A DNA stretch of 64,000 nt from an uncultured Acidobacteriota bacterium (GTDB lineage: Bacteria; Acidobacteriota; CAIWXX01): positions 1 to 64,000 of the forward strand of contig CAIWXX010000078.1 in the NCBI GenBank assembly GCA_903916735.1. Reading direction: 5' to 3'. Position 1 is the first letter of the stretch. Each line of letters starts with the position of its first letter. Below the pieces are notes generated by a model. It was given only the letters and a program-made list of their open reading frames with translations. It searched no databases and was not told where the DNA came from. Positions 26,323-35,082 of the stretch are shown one piece after another. A program made the translations under genes and the position numbers.

Positions 26323-27915
26323 ATGAACCGCTCTATTGATTGGAAATCCTACCTGGGAATCGCCGGCTTCGCACTTCTGGTTGCGGCGTTCATCGCATTC
26401 CGTGTGAAACCTGATTGGAAGATCTCCTGCATGATTGCCGCCGGACTCGGAATCGCCTCGTTCATCGCGTACATCGCTTTCAACCTCCGTGATGTGAAAG
26501 ACGCACTCGGGGGACGGACAGCGCTCTACAGCCTGAATACGTTGCTCGCAATCGTCATCGTGCTCAGCATCCTCGGGCTGATCAACTTTCTCTCTGTCCG
26601 CCATCACAAACGATGGGACATCACACAAGGCAAAATCCACTCGCTTTCGGACCAATCGTTGCGTATTCTGCAGAACCTCGATCGAGTGCAACGTGATGTG
26701 GAGATCACGGCCTTTTTCAGAGAGGGCGACCCATCTGAGGCGAAAATGAGGGACCTCCTCGAAATGTACACCGCGGCCTCTCATCGCTTGAAAGTCCAAT
26801 TCTTCGATCCCGCGAAAAGCCCCGGCCTTGCAAAGAGGTACAACATCGAGGAATACAATACGGCCGTTTTTTCGAGCAAGGACAAAGAAGCCAAGATCAA
26901 GGGCCAGACTGAAGAGGAGATTACGAATGCTTTGATCCAGGTCAGCCGGGATGCGAAGAAGACGGTCTATTTCCTTCAGGGACACGGTGAGGCGTCGATT
27001 GATGAGACACGTGAAAACGGCTATTCCCATATCAAGGAGGAGCTCGAAAAGGAGAACTTCATCGTCAAGAAATTAGTCCTCCTGAATGAACCGGGCATAC
27101 CGCACGATTGCTCAGTGCTCGTCATTGCCGGCCCGAAAGTTGCCATTACACCTCAGGAACTCAAGGTCATCAATGAGTACTTGGTTATGGCAGGCCGCGC
27201 GCTGTTTCTGGCGGATCCTCGCGAGACAACCGGCCTCGAGAATTTCCTGCTCCCATGGGGCGTGAAACTGGGGAATGATGTCATCATCGACCGTGTTGCA
27301 CGGGCTCTCGTCGGAAGCGAATTGATGCCCGTTGCGACTCAGTATGAGGAACATCCGCTCACCAGGAATTTCAGATATGCGACGGCTTATCCCATGGCGC
27401 GGTCAGTCGATGTCACTGACAAAAATGATCATGGAGCAGCCGACACGGTCATTGGCAGAACCAGTCCTCAAAGCTGGGCTGAAACGGATCTCAGCACTCT
27501 TTTCGAAAAAAATGCCGCGGACTTCAATGCCGACAAAGATCGCCAAGGGCCGATACCATTGATTGTCGCCGCAACAGCGCCAGGGAAAATGCCTCCAGAG
27601 GAAACTCCAGGAGAAACGGGCAAGAAGCTGGAAGAAAAGGTTCCGGAGACACGAATCGTCGTCATTGGTTGCAGCCAGTTTCCGAACAATCAGTATTGCA
27701 GTTTCCCTGGAAACAGTAACTTCCTGATGAACACAATTGCCTGGTTGGCCGAAGAGGAAGATCTGATCAGCATCCGGCCGTCGACACAGTCTCCAAAGAC
27801 GATTTCGCTCACGCGCGAACAGGCAAGCCTTGTTTTCTATTCATCACTCTTCGGCTTGCCCGGTGCCGTGCTGATCATCGGCATCGTTGTCTGGGTCCGC
27901 CGGAGAAACCGGTAA
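26323..27915 (+). CDS. GldG-family ABC accessory protein
   Basis: A 530-residue protein with membrane helices near 9-27, 33-50 and 68-88, a large extracytoplasmic domain, and one C-terminal helix near 503-522 ending RRRNR. SVRHHKRWDITQGKIHSLSD after the third helix, FFDPAK, VYFLQGHGE and LFLADPRE are characteristic of the GldG/DUF7088-type domain. Between 425 and 465 lies a charged, low-complexity insert. It is thought to work with the ABC permease outside the membrane; the substrate is unknown. Confidence 0.9.
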   Translation: MNRSIDWKSYLGIAGFALLVAAFIAFRVKPDWKISCMIAAGLGIASFIAYIAFNLRDVKDALGGRTALYSLNTLLAIVIVLSILGLINFLSVRHHKRWDITQGKIHSLSDQSLRILQNLDRVQRDVEITAFFREGDPSEAKMRDLLEMYTAASHRLKVQFFDPAKSPGLAKRYNIEEYNTAVFSSKDKEAKIKGQTEEEITNALIQVSRDAKKTVYFLQGHGEASIDETRENGYSHIKEELEKENFIVKKLVLLNEPGIPHDCSVLVIAGPKVAITPQELKVINEYLVMAGRALFLADPRETTGLENFLLPWGVKLGNDVIIDRVARALVGSELMPVATQYEEHPLTRNFRYATAYPMARSVDVTDKNDHGAADTVIGRTSPQSWAETDLSTLFEKNAADFNADKDRQGPIPLIVAATAPGKMPPEETPGETGKKLEEKVPETRIVVIGCSQFPNNQYCSFPGNSNFLMNTIAWLAEEEDLISIRPSTQSPKTISLTREQASLVFYSSLFGLPGAVLIIGIVVWVRRRNR

Positions 27916-27931
27916 TCGCGAGGTATCACGT

Positions 27932-29344
27932 ATGAGTTTCAGAGCCACAATTGGTTTATTTCTTGTTCTGGCCGCGCTGGGCGGCTACGTTTACTGGTCG
28001 GAGATTCGCGGCAAGGAATCACGCGAGGAAGCTGAATCGAAAAAGGATCGAGTTTTCGATTTCAAAACAGAAGATGTCTATAAGCTCGACGTCCTCGCCG
28101 TGGCCGATGAAAAAGCGCCAGTCGTCATTACCAAGGACGGTGCTACCAACTGGAAAATCCTTTCACCGCTTCAGACTGAAGCCGACAGCTACGCAGCCGA
28201 CGGATATGTCTCAAGCTTGATGTACCTCACCTACCAGCGAGACGTTGAAGATAATCCAAAGGATCCTGGTACGTACGGATTGAAAGACGCAAAGAAGCAT
28301 ATCTCGATCTGGTTGAAAGGCAAGAAGAACCCTCTCATTCTGCTCATCGGTGAAAAAAGCGGAATCGGCAACTCCTATTATGCGATGCGTACTGATCAGA
28401 AAAAGGTGCTCATCCTGGACGCGTCATTTGATTCGAGCCTCGCCAAGGGCTTTTTCGAGTTCCGCGATAAAAAGATCTTTCCGATCGACGAGGAAAAAGT
28501 TGAAAAGATCGATATCAAGCGCGAAAAGGATTCGCTGACCATTGAGAAAGCCTCCGATGGTACATGGCACCTAACGCAACCACTCAATGTCGAAGCTTCA
28601 AAATCAACCGTCGAGGACGTTCTCCGCGAGCTGAAGAATCTGCAAGCGACGAAGTTCGCCGAAGAGGAGCTCACCGATCCGAAGCCCTTTGGTTTCGACA
28701 AGCCTCAGATAACGGCTCGAATCGAATTTGAAGGGTCGACCGTGCCTGCCGATGTCGTCATCGGTTCAAAGGGCACACATGAGAATGATCTCTTCGCACG
28801 ATCGTCGATCAGAAAACCTGTGGTCATGGTCAACGAATCCATCTTCAAAACACTCGCCAAGCCCATCTCTGAATTCCGTGAAAATCATGCGCTGGCATTC
28901 GATCAGTATGAAACTCAGAAGATCTCCCTCATCTATCCGGACAAAACAATCACCTGCGCGAAATCCAACGAAACAGAGTGGAAGCTTGAATCCCCGGTCA
29001 AGGGCGAAGCCGAAGGGTCCGAAGTGGATAACATCCTCTACGGCGTCGAGGGGTTGCAGGCCAAGGATTTTATCGACAAGCCGGATAGCAACCTGGCGAC
29101 GTATGGACTGGATAAGCCACGAGTGCGAATCCAAATCTGGCAGAAGGGAGACAAGATTCCGCGGGAGGTGATGGTTGGCGGAGAAGACAAGAGCAAGAGC
29201 CTCACCTTTGCCAAGAATTCGAAATTCCAATACCTCTACCTGGTTGAAACAAGCACAACTCAATCCTTGTTCCCGAAGATCGAAGATTTGAAGAAGAAGC
29301 CCGTCGACAAGAGCAAGCCGGCGGAAGAGATGCCTAAAGAGTGA
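27932..29344 (+). CDS. DUF4340 domain protein, membrane anchored
   Basis: A 470-residue protein with one N-terminal membrane helix (about 4-21) and a long exported region of repeated beta modules. Each module runs roughly as I-x-K-DG-x-W-x-L-x-P followed by a helix and L-x-x-L-x-A, seen at about 70-130, 210-260 and 345-400. The repeated phrases YGL-D and GFDKP mark each unit. DUF4340 genes regularly follow GldFG-type genes. The start at 27932 has GAGGT upstream; the reading frame is open further back but overlaps GldG. Confidence 0.88.
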   Translation: MSFRATIGLFLVLAALGGYVYWSEIRGKESREEAESKKDRVFDFKTEDVYKLDVLAVADEKAPVVITKDGATNWKILSPLQTEADSYAADGYVSSLMYLTYQRDVEDNPKDPGTYGLKDAKKHISIWLKGKKNPLILLIGEKSGIGNSYYAMRTDQKKVLILDASFDSSLAKGFFEFRDKKIFPIDEEKVEKIDIKREKDSLTIEKASDGTWHLTQPLNVEASKSTVEDVLRELKNLQATKFAEEELTDPKPFGFDKPQITARIEFEGSTVPADVVIGSKGTHENDLFARSSIRKPVVMVNESIFKTLAKPISEFRENHALAFDQYETQKISLIYPDKTITCAKSNETEWKLESPVKGEAEGSEVDNILYGVEGLQAKDFIDKPDSNLATYGLDKPRVRIQIWQKGDKIPREVMVGGEDKSKSLTFAKNSKFQYLYLVETSTTQSLFPKIEDLKKKPVDKSKPAEEMPKE

Positions 29345-29354
29345 TTTGCAAAGT

Positions 29355-29400
29355 AGCAGGCAACTGACCCTCGTTCAAGCAGCTGCCTGCTTTTCCTTTT
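29355..29400 (+). terminator. Terminator of the Gld-type operon
   Basis: AGCAGGCA (29355-29362) pairs perfectly with TGCCTGCT (29384-29391), followed by a T-rich tail. It begins about ten bases after the DUF4340 stop. Confidence 0.75.
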
Positions 29401-29416
29401 TCGCAGTGTAGTCAAG

Positions 29417-29464
29417 GCCCAAAAATTTGGGCATTTGAAGTTCGAGGTTTTGGCCTCTTTTTTT
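29417..29464 (+). terminator. Second terminator-like pair of hairpins
   Basis: GCCCAAA/TTTGGGC at 29417-29432, then GAGG-TTTTGG-CCTC (29444-29457) with seven T at 29458-29464. This may be a back-up stop or a boundary element between two plus-strand units. Confidence 0.5.
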
Positions 29465-29553
29465 CATCGACTCCATCAAACCATATTATGGTCCCTTGAA
29501 TACCCACCGATCGACAGCGCTCCTATTTGCATTTTGCTTTCTCGGATGGTATT

Positions 29554-29574
29554 CACCGCATTCCGGTGTATAAT
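29554..29574 (+). promoter_or_regulatory. TATAAT box next to an inverted repeat
   Basis: A perfect -10 box TATAAT (29569-29574) follows CACCG-CATTC-CGGTG (29554-29568), an inverted repeat that occupies the spacer. There is no good -35 box, so an activator or repressor could bind the repeat. The GTG start is 11 bases after the -10 box, giving a leader of only about four bases. Confidence 0.5.
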
Positions 29575-29585
29575 AGCGTCTGCTT

Positions 29586-30347
29586 GTGATTAAGAAATTA
29601 CTCGCGCTACTATTGTTAGCACTCTCGACAACCGCATGCTATCCAAAATTTCAGCTTCGGGCGTATACCGAAATCGGCGATGATGGATGGGTTTCAAGGT
29701 CTCTCACATACTCCGGCGACACAATCCCTCCGATCAAACTCCCGGCCGATCCACCATGGAAGCTTGAACAGAAGCCGGAATTTCTCAAGATCACGGGGCT
29801 CTTCAGGAATTCCGCCGATTTAAAAACCGACTTCGCTTTTCCGAAAAGCTACCCGGATGAAAAGACGTTCACGGGAAATGACCGCGAGCTCCTTGCCGAC
29901 CTCCGGATAAAGGAATTCACCCCCGAGACATTTTTTTCCAGGAATGCGATCTCTATCACACGTCGCAACTGGGTCTTTTTTACGGTTTATCGCTATAACG
30001 AATCCTTCGAAAACCGCAAAGTGATCGAAATGCTGAGAAAGCTGGAAGGGATCGATTCTTACAAGTTCAAGATCCTCGGGAAGGATGATAATCTGGAGCG
30101 CATTCTTGCTAATTTCCAATTTGTCTACGAGGTTAAAATGCCTGGCAGCCTCATCAAGACAAGTTCCAATAATATCAACGGCGACTATTGCTCCTGGTCT
30201 TTCACGATGGCGGATTTCTATTGGGGCTATCGAGAATACAAGCTCAAGGCCACATCCATCAAAACAAATATCGTGGCCATCATCATTTTCGCTTTTTCAG
30301 TCATCGCCTTCGTCTTCGGCCTTTTCTATATTCGCAACAGGCGATAG
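29586..30347 (+). CDS. LppM-like lipoprotein with a C-terminal membrane helix
   Basis: A 253-residue protein with a lipoprotein signal (lipobox STTAC, Cys18), a soluble middle and a membrane helix at about 226-247 followed by RNRR. The segment MPGSLIKTSSNNINGDYCSW recalls the vPG-x-I-x-x-N-x-x-xx-W pattern of LppM/DUF3153 proteins, but I would not assign it firmly. The start is GTG and there is no ribosome site; the transcript is predicted to be nearly leaderless. It is convergent with selA. Confidence 0.7.
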   Translation: MIKKLLALLLLALSTTACYPKFQLRAYTEIGDDGWVSRSLTYSGDTIPPIKLPADPPWKLEQKPEFLKITGLFRNSADLKTDFAFPKSYPDEKTFTGNDRELLADLRIKEFTPETFFSRNAISITRRNWVFFTVYRYNESFENRKVIEMLRKLEGIDSYKFKILGKDDNLERILANFQFVYEVKMPGSLIKTSSNNINGDYCSWSFTMADFYWGYREYKLKATSIKTNIVAIIIFAFSVIAFVFGLFYIRNRR

Positions 30348-30463
30348 CGCGTCATCGTTGAGTGAATCCCTGGAAGATTCGGCATTTGTACTTTGGCGCC
30401 ATCGCAAGAAAGTGGTGCATTGAGCTTGGTGCGGTTGATAGCCCGGAGATGCCTTCCCGAGAT

Positions 30464-30492
30464 ATCACAGCCACCGATGATTATGCTGTGAT
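30464..30492. terminator. Strong hairpin between convergent genes
   Basis: ATCACAGC (30464-30471) and GCTGTGAT (30485-30492) form an eight-base stem with a 13-base loop between the lipoprotein gene and selA. No T run follows on either strand, so factor-independent stopping is uncertain. Confidence 0.4.
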
Positions 30493-30511
30493 GACGCTGC
30501 CCTGTGACGCA

Positions 30512-31936
30512 TCAGATGTCGTTGTTGACCGATAGAGCATCCACGATCACCTTCGCAACAAGTCCATCTTCCTCAGGCGGGACCGTGCGAAGATCGATTA
30601 GGACATTGTTTTTCTCGGCTCGTGCGATGACGGGCGTCCTGGCTGAACGCATCGCCTGCAACAGGGAGGTATCCGACAGAGTTCGGGGCCGAATCAGGAC
30701 GAGGCATGTTGGAATCCGCAGATCGGTTGAAGATCCGCCACCCATAAGCGACTCGCCCGAACGGATCTCCACTGCCGCCACATGTTTGAGTCGTTCGGCC
30801 AAGGCCGCGGCACGCTCTTCAATCTCTGAGAGCCCTGCAAGCGCCGCTCTGAGCAGAGGGATTTCTCTCAATCGATCCGATGCATTGAGGATTAGTGTTT
30901 CTTCAAGGATAGCGATGGTCAGCTTATCCGGGCGCAGAGCGCGGTAAAGAGGATTCCGGCGCAATAAATCAATGAAGCGCGGCTTGCCCAGGATAAGGCC
31001 GGCCTGGCAGGAGCCCATCAATTTATCCGCTGAGAAGCAAACGAGCGAGTAACCCTGGCGAAGATAATCGGCAGGAGATGGCTCATGCCCCAGGATGCCG
31101 GGCAGTTCGATGAGACTCCCACTCCCCGCATCTGCAACAACCGGGAGGTGACGACGACGACCGAGCACTGCCAGATCTTCCGGATCGACCCCTTCGGTGA
31201 AACCAATAACACGAAAGTTGCTTGGATGAACCTTCAAAAGAAGCCCGGTTTCTTTGCCGATGGCATTCGAATAGTCGGACAAGCGGGTCCGATTTGTAGT
31301 CCCAACTTCGATGAGCCTTGCGCCGCTTCGGCCGCAGATGTCGGGAATCCGGAAGGATCCTCCGATCTCGACGAGCTCGCCGCGCGAAACAATGACCTCT
31401 TTGCCGGATGCTAATGTATTCAGAATAAGAAAAACGGCCGCTGCGGTGTTGTTGACGACGAGGCCTGCCTTCCCTGGTACAAGAGCCGCGATACTCTTTT
31501 GGAAATGAACCGTACGACTCCCGCGTTTTCCAGCGAGAAGATCCAATTCGAGGTTCGAATAACCGGCGGCGCGCTTCGAGGCTCGCGCAATCAGCGCCTC
31601 AGACAACGGCGCCCGCCCCATATTCGTGTGCAGGAGCACTCCGGTTGCATTGATAAGATGCGTGATGGAGGGCCTGAGAGATTCTTCCGCCAGGCGGAGT
31701 GTTTCGGCGCGAAGCCATCCGAGATTATTGGCCGGAGGTTCAAGGCCACTCAGAACCTGTCGCCGAAGTCGCGATGCAGCCACTCGGCATGCGCGTAGAA
31801 CAGCAGGCCTCCCATATCGGTCAATACCGGCGATGATGTCGGCGCCGCTGAGGATTTCCTCAATCGATGGGAGACGTCGCAGTGCAGAGGTGTCCTTCTT
31901 GGAATTGACGCCGATTTGAGTCCGTTTCTCCTTCAC
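30512..31936 (-). CDS. selA: L-seryl-tRNA(Sec) selenium transferase
   Basis: A 474-residue PLP enzyme that converts seryl-tRNA(Sec) to selenocysteyl-tRNA(Sec). INATGVLLHTNMGRAPLS, NLELDLLAGKRGSR, HPSNFRVIGFTE and VVADAGSGSL are present, and CFSADKLMGSCQAGLI carries the PLP lysine (Lys305 from the chosen start). I prefer the GTG at 31936 because AAAGGAG lies eight bases upstream; an ATG at 31969 is in frame but has no ribosome site. No selB, selD or tRNA(Sec) is in the window. Confidence 0.94.
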   Translation of the reverse strand: MKEKRTQIGVNSKKDTSALRRLPSIEEILSGADIIAGIDRYGRPAVLRACRVAASRLRRQVLSGLEPPANNLGWLRAETLRLAEESLRPSITHLINATGVLLHTNMGRAPLSEALIARASKRAAGYSNLELDLLAGKRGSRTVHFQKSIAALVPGKAGLVVNNTAAAVFLILNTLASGKEVIVSRGELVEIGGSFRIPDICGRSGARLIEVGTTNRTRLSDYSNAIGKETGLLLKVHPSNFRVIGFTEGVDPEDLAVLGRRRHLPVVADAGSGSLIELPGILGHEPSPADYLRQGYSLVCFSADKLMGSCQAGLILGKPRFIDLLRRNPLYRALRPDKLTIAILEETLILNASDRLREIPLLRAALAGLSEIEERAAALAERLKHVAAVEIRSGESLMGGGSSTDLRIPTCLVLIRPRTLSDTSLLQAMRSARTPVIARAEKNNVLIDLRTVPPEEDGLVAKVIVDALSVNNDI

Positions 31937-32046
31937 TCGCTTATCTCCTTTGATCAACGCCACCGACATTCATCCCGACAATGGTCTTCCACCGGCTGGG
32001 GCAGAACGTTTATACTCTACATGAATTTTCTTTTATGAGGTGGATG

Positions 32047-32628
32047 ATGTATCGAAGACGATGTCTTTTGGGCATGGTACTGTTTTTGGCAGCGGCCTCC
32101 AGCCTCCGCGCGTATGACGATTCCCGGCTCTCACGGGAAGCCGCCGAGAAGATGGATCGCGTGCTGAATGACCTCCTTAAAAAGAAGCATGAAGGGAAGC
32201 CCCTCCCTGCGGTCGTCGTGTTTTCGCAGAAAGAACTGAATTCATATCTCTACTACAAAGCGGGCACCCAGCTGCCGCCCAACTTGAAAAATATTGACAT
32301 CTCCCTTTTGCCTGGATCGGTCGTCGCGCAGGCGGATCTCGATCTGAGCCAACCAGGCGGATCTTCCAAGGTTCCGGAGATGTTGCAGCGGCCAGTTTCC
32401 ATATACCTGACCGGGAAGCTGACGACCAAAAAGGGCTGGGGGTATTTCCAGCCGCAGACGTTCAGAATCGCCTTTCTGCCGATTCCCGTCACCGTCCTGG
32501 ATTCCATTGTTCAATATCTGACGGAGCATCAATCCGGGAAAGCGCATTCATTGAATGACTGGTTTGCACTCCCCTATGGAATCAAAGAGGTGACTATCCA
32601 AAAAGAAAGGCTCATCATCGTCCCATAG
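32047..32628 (+). CDS. Exported protein of unknown function
   Basis: A 193-residue protein with a signal peptide (MYRRRCLLGMVLFLAAASSL, cleavage near RAY). The mature part has SQKELNSYLYYK, a string of beta strands (IDISLLPGSVVAQADLDL) and LPIPVTVLDSIVQYL. The alternation suggests a lipid-binding fold like LmeA/DUF2993, but that is only a resemblance. GAGG at 32037-32040 favours ATG 32047. A weak promoter TTCCAC-18-TATACT (31987-32016) is divergent from selA. rsmD begins one base after its stop. Confidence 0.65.
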   Translation: MYRRRCLLGMVLFLAAASSLRAYDDSRLSREAAEKMDRVLNDLLKKKHEGKPLPAVVVFSQKELNSYLYYKAGTQLPPNLKNIDISLLPGSVVAQADLDLSQPGGSSKVPEMLQRPVSIYLTGKLTTKKGWGYFQPQTFRIAFLPIPVTVLDSIVQYLTEHQSGKAHSLNDWFALPYGIKEVTIQKERLIIVP

Positions 32629-32629
32629 A

Positions 32630-33163
32630 ATGATCATCATCAGCGGGATACATCGTGGCCGACGGCTGCTCGCGCCGCCGCCATTCGTGCGCCCCATTCC
32701 GGTGCTCCTCCGAAAGAGCCTGTTCGATATGCTTGGGAATCGAATCCGTGGATGCGCATTCCTCGACGGGTATGCGGGGAGCGGCATTGTGGGCATGGAG
32801 GCCATTTCGCGGGGCGCCGCCCATGTCGATTTCGTTGAGTCGGACAAACATGTGGCCGCAGCAATCGAGAGGAACCTCGATCGCCTTGCTGCCAGTGAGC
32901 AATCGTGTGTGCACGTGGTTCACTACGAAAATTTTCTTGCCTGTGGCAGCCGCCTATACGATTTCATTTTTATCGATCCACCATACGAACAGGGGACGCC
33001 TGACGAGGCGGTGCAAAAGACATTCTCCTGTAGCAGGCTGTCGCACGACGGGCAGCTTATAGCCAAAGCACCTGCGAGCTGGTCCCGGCCGCAGGAACAC
33101 CCGCGCCTCACTCGATCGAAAATTCAGGGAAGAAACGGCCTCTTCTTCTTCAGTGACGCATGA
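32630..33163 (+). CDS. rsmD: 16S rRNA (guanine(966)-N(2))-methyltransferase RsmD
   Basis: A 177-residue SAM-dependent methyltransferase. It begins ISGIHRGRRLLAPP as RsmD does, with FLDGYAGSGIVGMEAISRGA as the SAM loop and FIDPPYEQG as the catalytic motif IV (DPPY). The segment normally RPT-xxx-REALF is here RPIPVLLRKSLF, so two usually conserved positions (Thr and Glu) differ. It is a little shorter than usual but complete. It is probably translated with the preceding exported protein. Confidence 0.85.
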   Translation: MIIISGIHRGRRLLAPPPFVRPIPVLLRKSLFDMLGNRIRGCAFLDGYAGSGIVGMEAISRGAAHVDFVESDKHVAAAIERNLDRLAASEQSCVHVVHYENFLACGSRLYDFIFIDPPYEQGTPDEAVQKTFSCSRLSHDGQLIAKAPASWSRPQEHPRLTRSKIQGRNGLFFFSDA

Positions 33164-33208
33164 GATAGGGGCATTATTCTTCGATTGCCTGCCGAGTATC
33201 CAAAATAT

Positions 33209-33237
33209 TTGCCCCCTTCCAGAAGCTGTGATACGGT
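33209..33237 (+). promoter_or_regulatory. Promoter of the GH57 gene
   Basis: TTGCCC (33209-33214), 17 bases, TACGGT (33232-33237). Six bases separate the -10 box from the TTG at 33244 and twelve from the ATG at 33250, so the transcript has no or only a six-base leader. Confidence 0.45.
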
Positions 33238-33243
33238 GCTTCC

Positions 33244-34839
33244 TTGAACATGCACCGGGGATATCTCTCGATAATACTGCACGCTCACCTGCCCTTCGTG
33301 CGACATCCTGAGCATGCACGCTTCCTGGAGGAAGACTGGCTGTACGAGGCCATATCGGAAACATACATTCCTCTGCTAGCCCTGTTCGACAAATTGGCCG
33401 AGGACGGAGTGCCTTTTAAAATCACGATGTCGATCACTCCTCCGCTCTGCGAAATGCTGACGGATGAACTCCTCATGAGCCGTTACCTTCGACATGTCGA
33501 GGCGTTGATCGAGCTTTCAGGCAAGGAGGTGATCCGGCATCGGGCTCATCCGGAATTTGAGGAGTCGGCGCATTTATATCTACGGCATTACTCGAAGGCC
33601 CGCAGTCTCTTGTTGGACACATACAAGTGCAATCTTCTTCAAGGATTCCGCCGACTACAGGAAGCCGGCTATTTGGATATCCTGACCTGCGGAGCCTCTC
33701 ATGCGTTTATTCCTCTGATCTCTCGCGAAGAGGCCAAGCGGGCTCAGATCCTGATCGCCTGCCGAAATTACAACAAGCACTTTGGAAAATCACCGACGGG
33801 AATCTGGCTGCCCGAGTGCGGGTATGTGCCTGGCGACGATCGGCAGATGAAGGAAGCCGGGCTCACCTATTTCATCATTGACTCGCATGGCATCGTTTAC
33901 GGGGCACCCAGGCCGCGATACGGAATCTTCGCCCCAATTCTCACCGATCACGGCCTCGCCGCCTTCGCGCGGGATGTCGAAAGCAGCCGACAGGTCTGGA
34001 GTGCCTCTGAAGGATATCCGGGCGATCCCGAATATCGCGAGTTTTACCGTGATCTCGGATACGATGCCGATTACGATTACATTCAACCATATCTGCATCC
34101 CGACGGCATCAGGCGTAACATCGGAATCAAATATCATCGGGTCAGCGGAAGGGCGGATCTCGACAAGAAAGAGCTCTATGTGCCGCGGCGAGCCGCTGAG
34201 CGAGTGATCATTCACGCCGGCAATTTCATGTTTAATCGTGAGCTCCAGATCGAATATCTCGCCGATCTGCTCGAAAGAAAACCCATCGTCGTTTCAGCAT
34301 TTGATGCCGAGCTATTCGGTCACTGGTGGTTCGAGGGCCCGCAATTTTTAGATTCGCTTATCCGGAAGATTGCCTCGGAACAGGATCGGATCTCTCTGAT
34401 CAACCCATCGGGATATTTGAGCGAGGACACTGGAATCCAGCAGGTGGCCCCTTCGATGTCCACATGGGGAGCCGGTGGATACAACCGGGTCTGGCTGAAT
34501 GGCGGAAATGAGTGGATCTATCGACATCAGCACATCGCCGAAGAACGAATGGTTGAACTGGCCAATTCGTTTCCAGCGGCGTCAGGGACGTTGGAACGAG
34601 CTCTTAACCAGGCCGCCCGAGAGCTTCTCCTCGCCGAAAGCTCGGACTGGGCCTTCATCATGACGACCGGCACGACAGTCCCTTATGCGCAAAAGCGATT
34701 CAAGGATCACATCCACCGTTTCACGAGGATCTATGAAGGGATCATCAAGAATGATCTCGACCTCCAATGGCTCGCCGATGTTGAGTCAAAGGATAACATC
34801 TTTCAGGAAATTGATTACGAAGCTTACCGCACGCTGTGA
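33244..34839 (+). CDS. GH57 family 1,4-alpha-glucan branching enzyme-like protein
   Basis: A 531-residue GH57 protein. The start GYLSIILHAHLPFVRHPE is typical. The nucleophile lies in WLPECGY (Glu191 counted from the TTG), and the acid/base aspartate in FDAELFGHWWFEG (Asp354). Those spacings fit GH57 branching enzymes rather than amylases or 4-alpha-glucanotransferases. The C-terminal helical part ends near 530. It could work with glgP at 9.6 kb in storage-glucan metabolism. Start may be TTG 33244 or ATG 33250; the TTG fits the leaderless geometry seen at other genes. Confidence 0.9.
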   Translation: MNMHRGYLSIILHAHLPFVRHPEHARFLEEDWLYEAISETYIPLLALFDKLAEDGVPFKITMSITPPLCEMLTDELLMSRYLRHVEALIELSGKEVIRHRAHPEFEESAHLYLRHYSKARSLLLDTYKCNLLQGFRRLQEAGYLDILTCGASHAFIPLISREEAKRAQILIACRNYNKHFGKSPTGIWLPECGYVPGDDRQMKEAGLTYFIIDSHGIVYGAPRPRYGIFAPILTDHGLAAFARDVESSRQVWSASEGYPGDPEYREFYRDLGYDADYDYIQPYLHPDGIRRNIGIKYHRVSGRADLDKKELYVPRRAAERVIIHAGNFMFNRELQIEYLADLLERKPIVVSAFDAELFGHWWFEGPQFLDSLIRKIASEQDRISLINPSGYLSEDTGIQQVAPSMSTWGAGGYNRVWLNGGNEWIYRHQHIAEERMVELANSFPAASGTLERALNQAARELLLAESSDWAFIMTTGTTVPYAQKRFKDHIHRFTRIYEGIIKNDLDLQWLADVESKDNIFQEIDYEAYRTL

Positions 34840-35082
34840 CTGACTCTGATCCGGCAGCAATTTTGGAACAATTTGATTTCGGCAGCGCCGTCAGCCATCG
34901 CGCATGTGATCACGCTGCTCCGATCCAGCATAAGGGCGCCACGGTGCAAAGCTGATCAACGGCTAGGCATCTTCGCACATCGTCGTAAAAATGGGGGGTG
35001 ACCGCATCGGCGGGGATGTGGGGTCGATGCCGTTGGATTTTGGATTGACAATGGCACAAGCGTCGCCCCGTTCCGAAATGAT

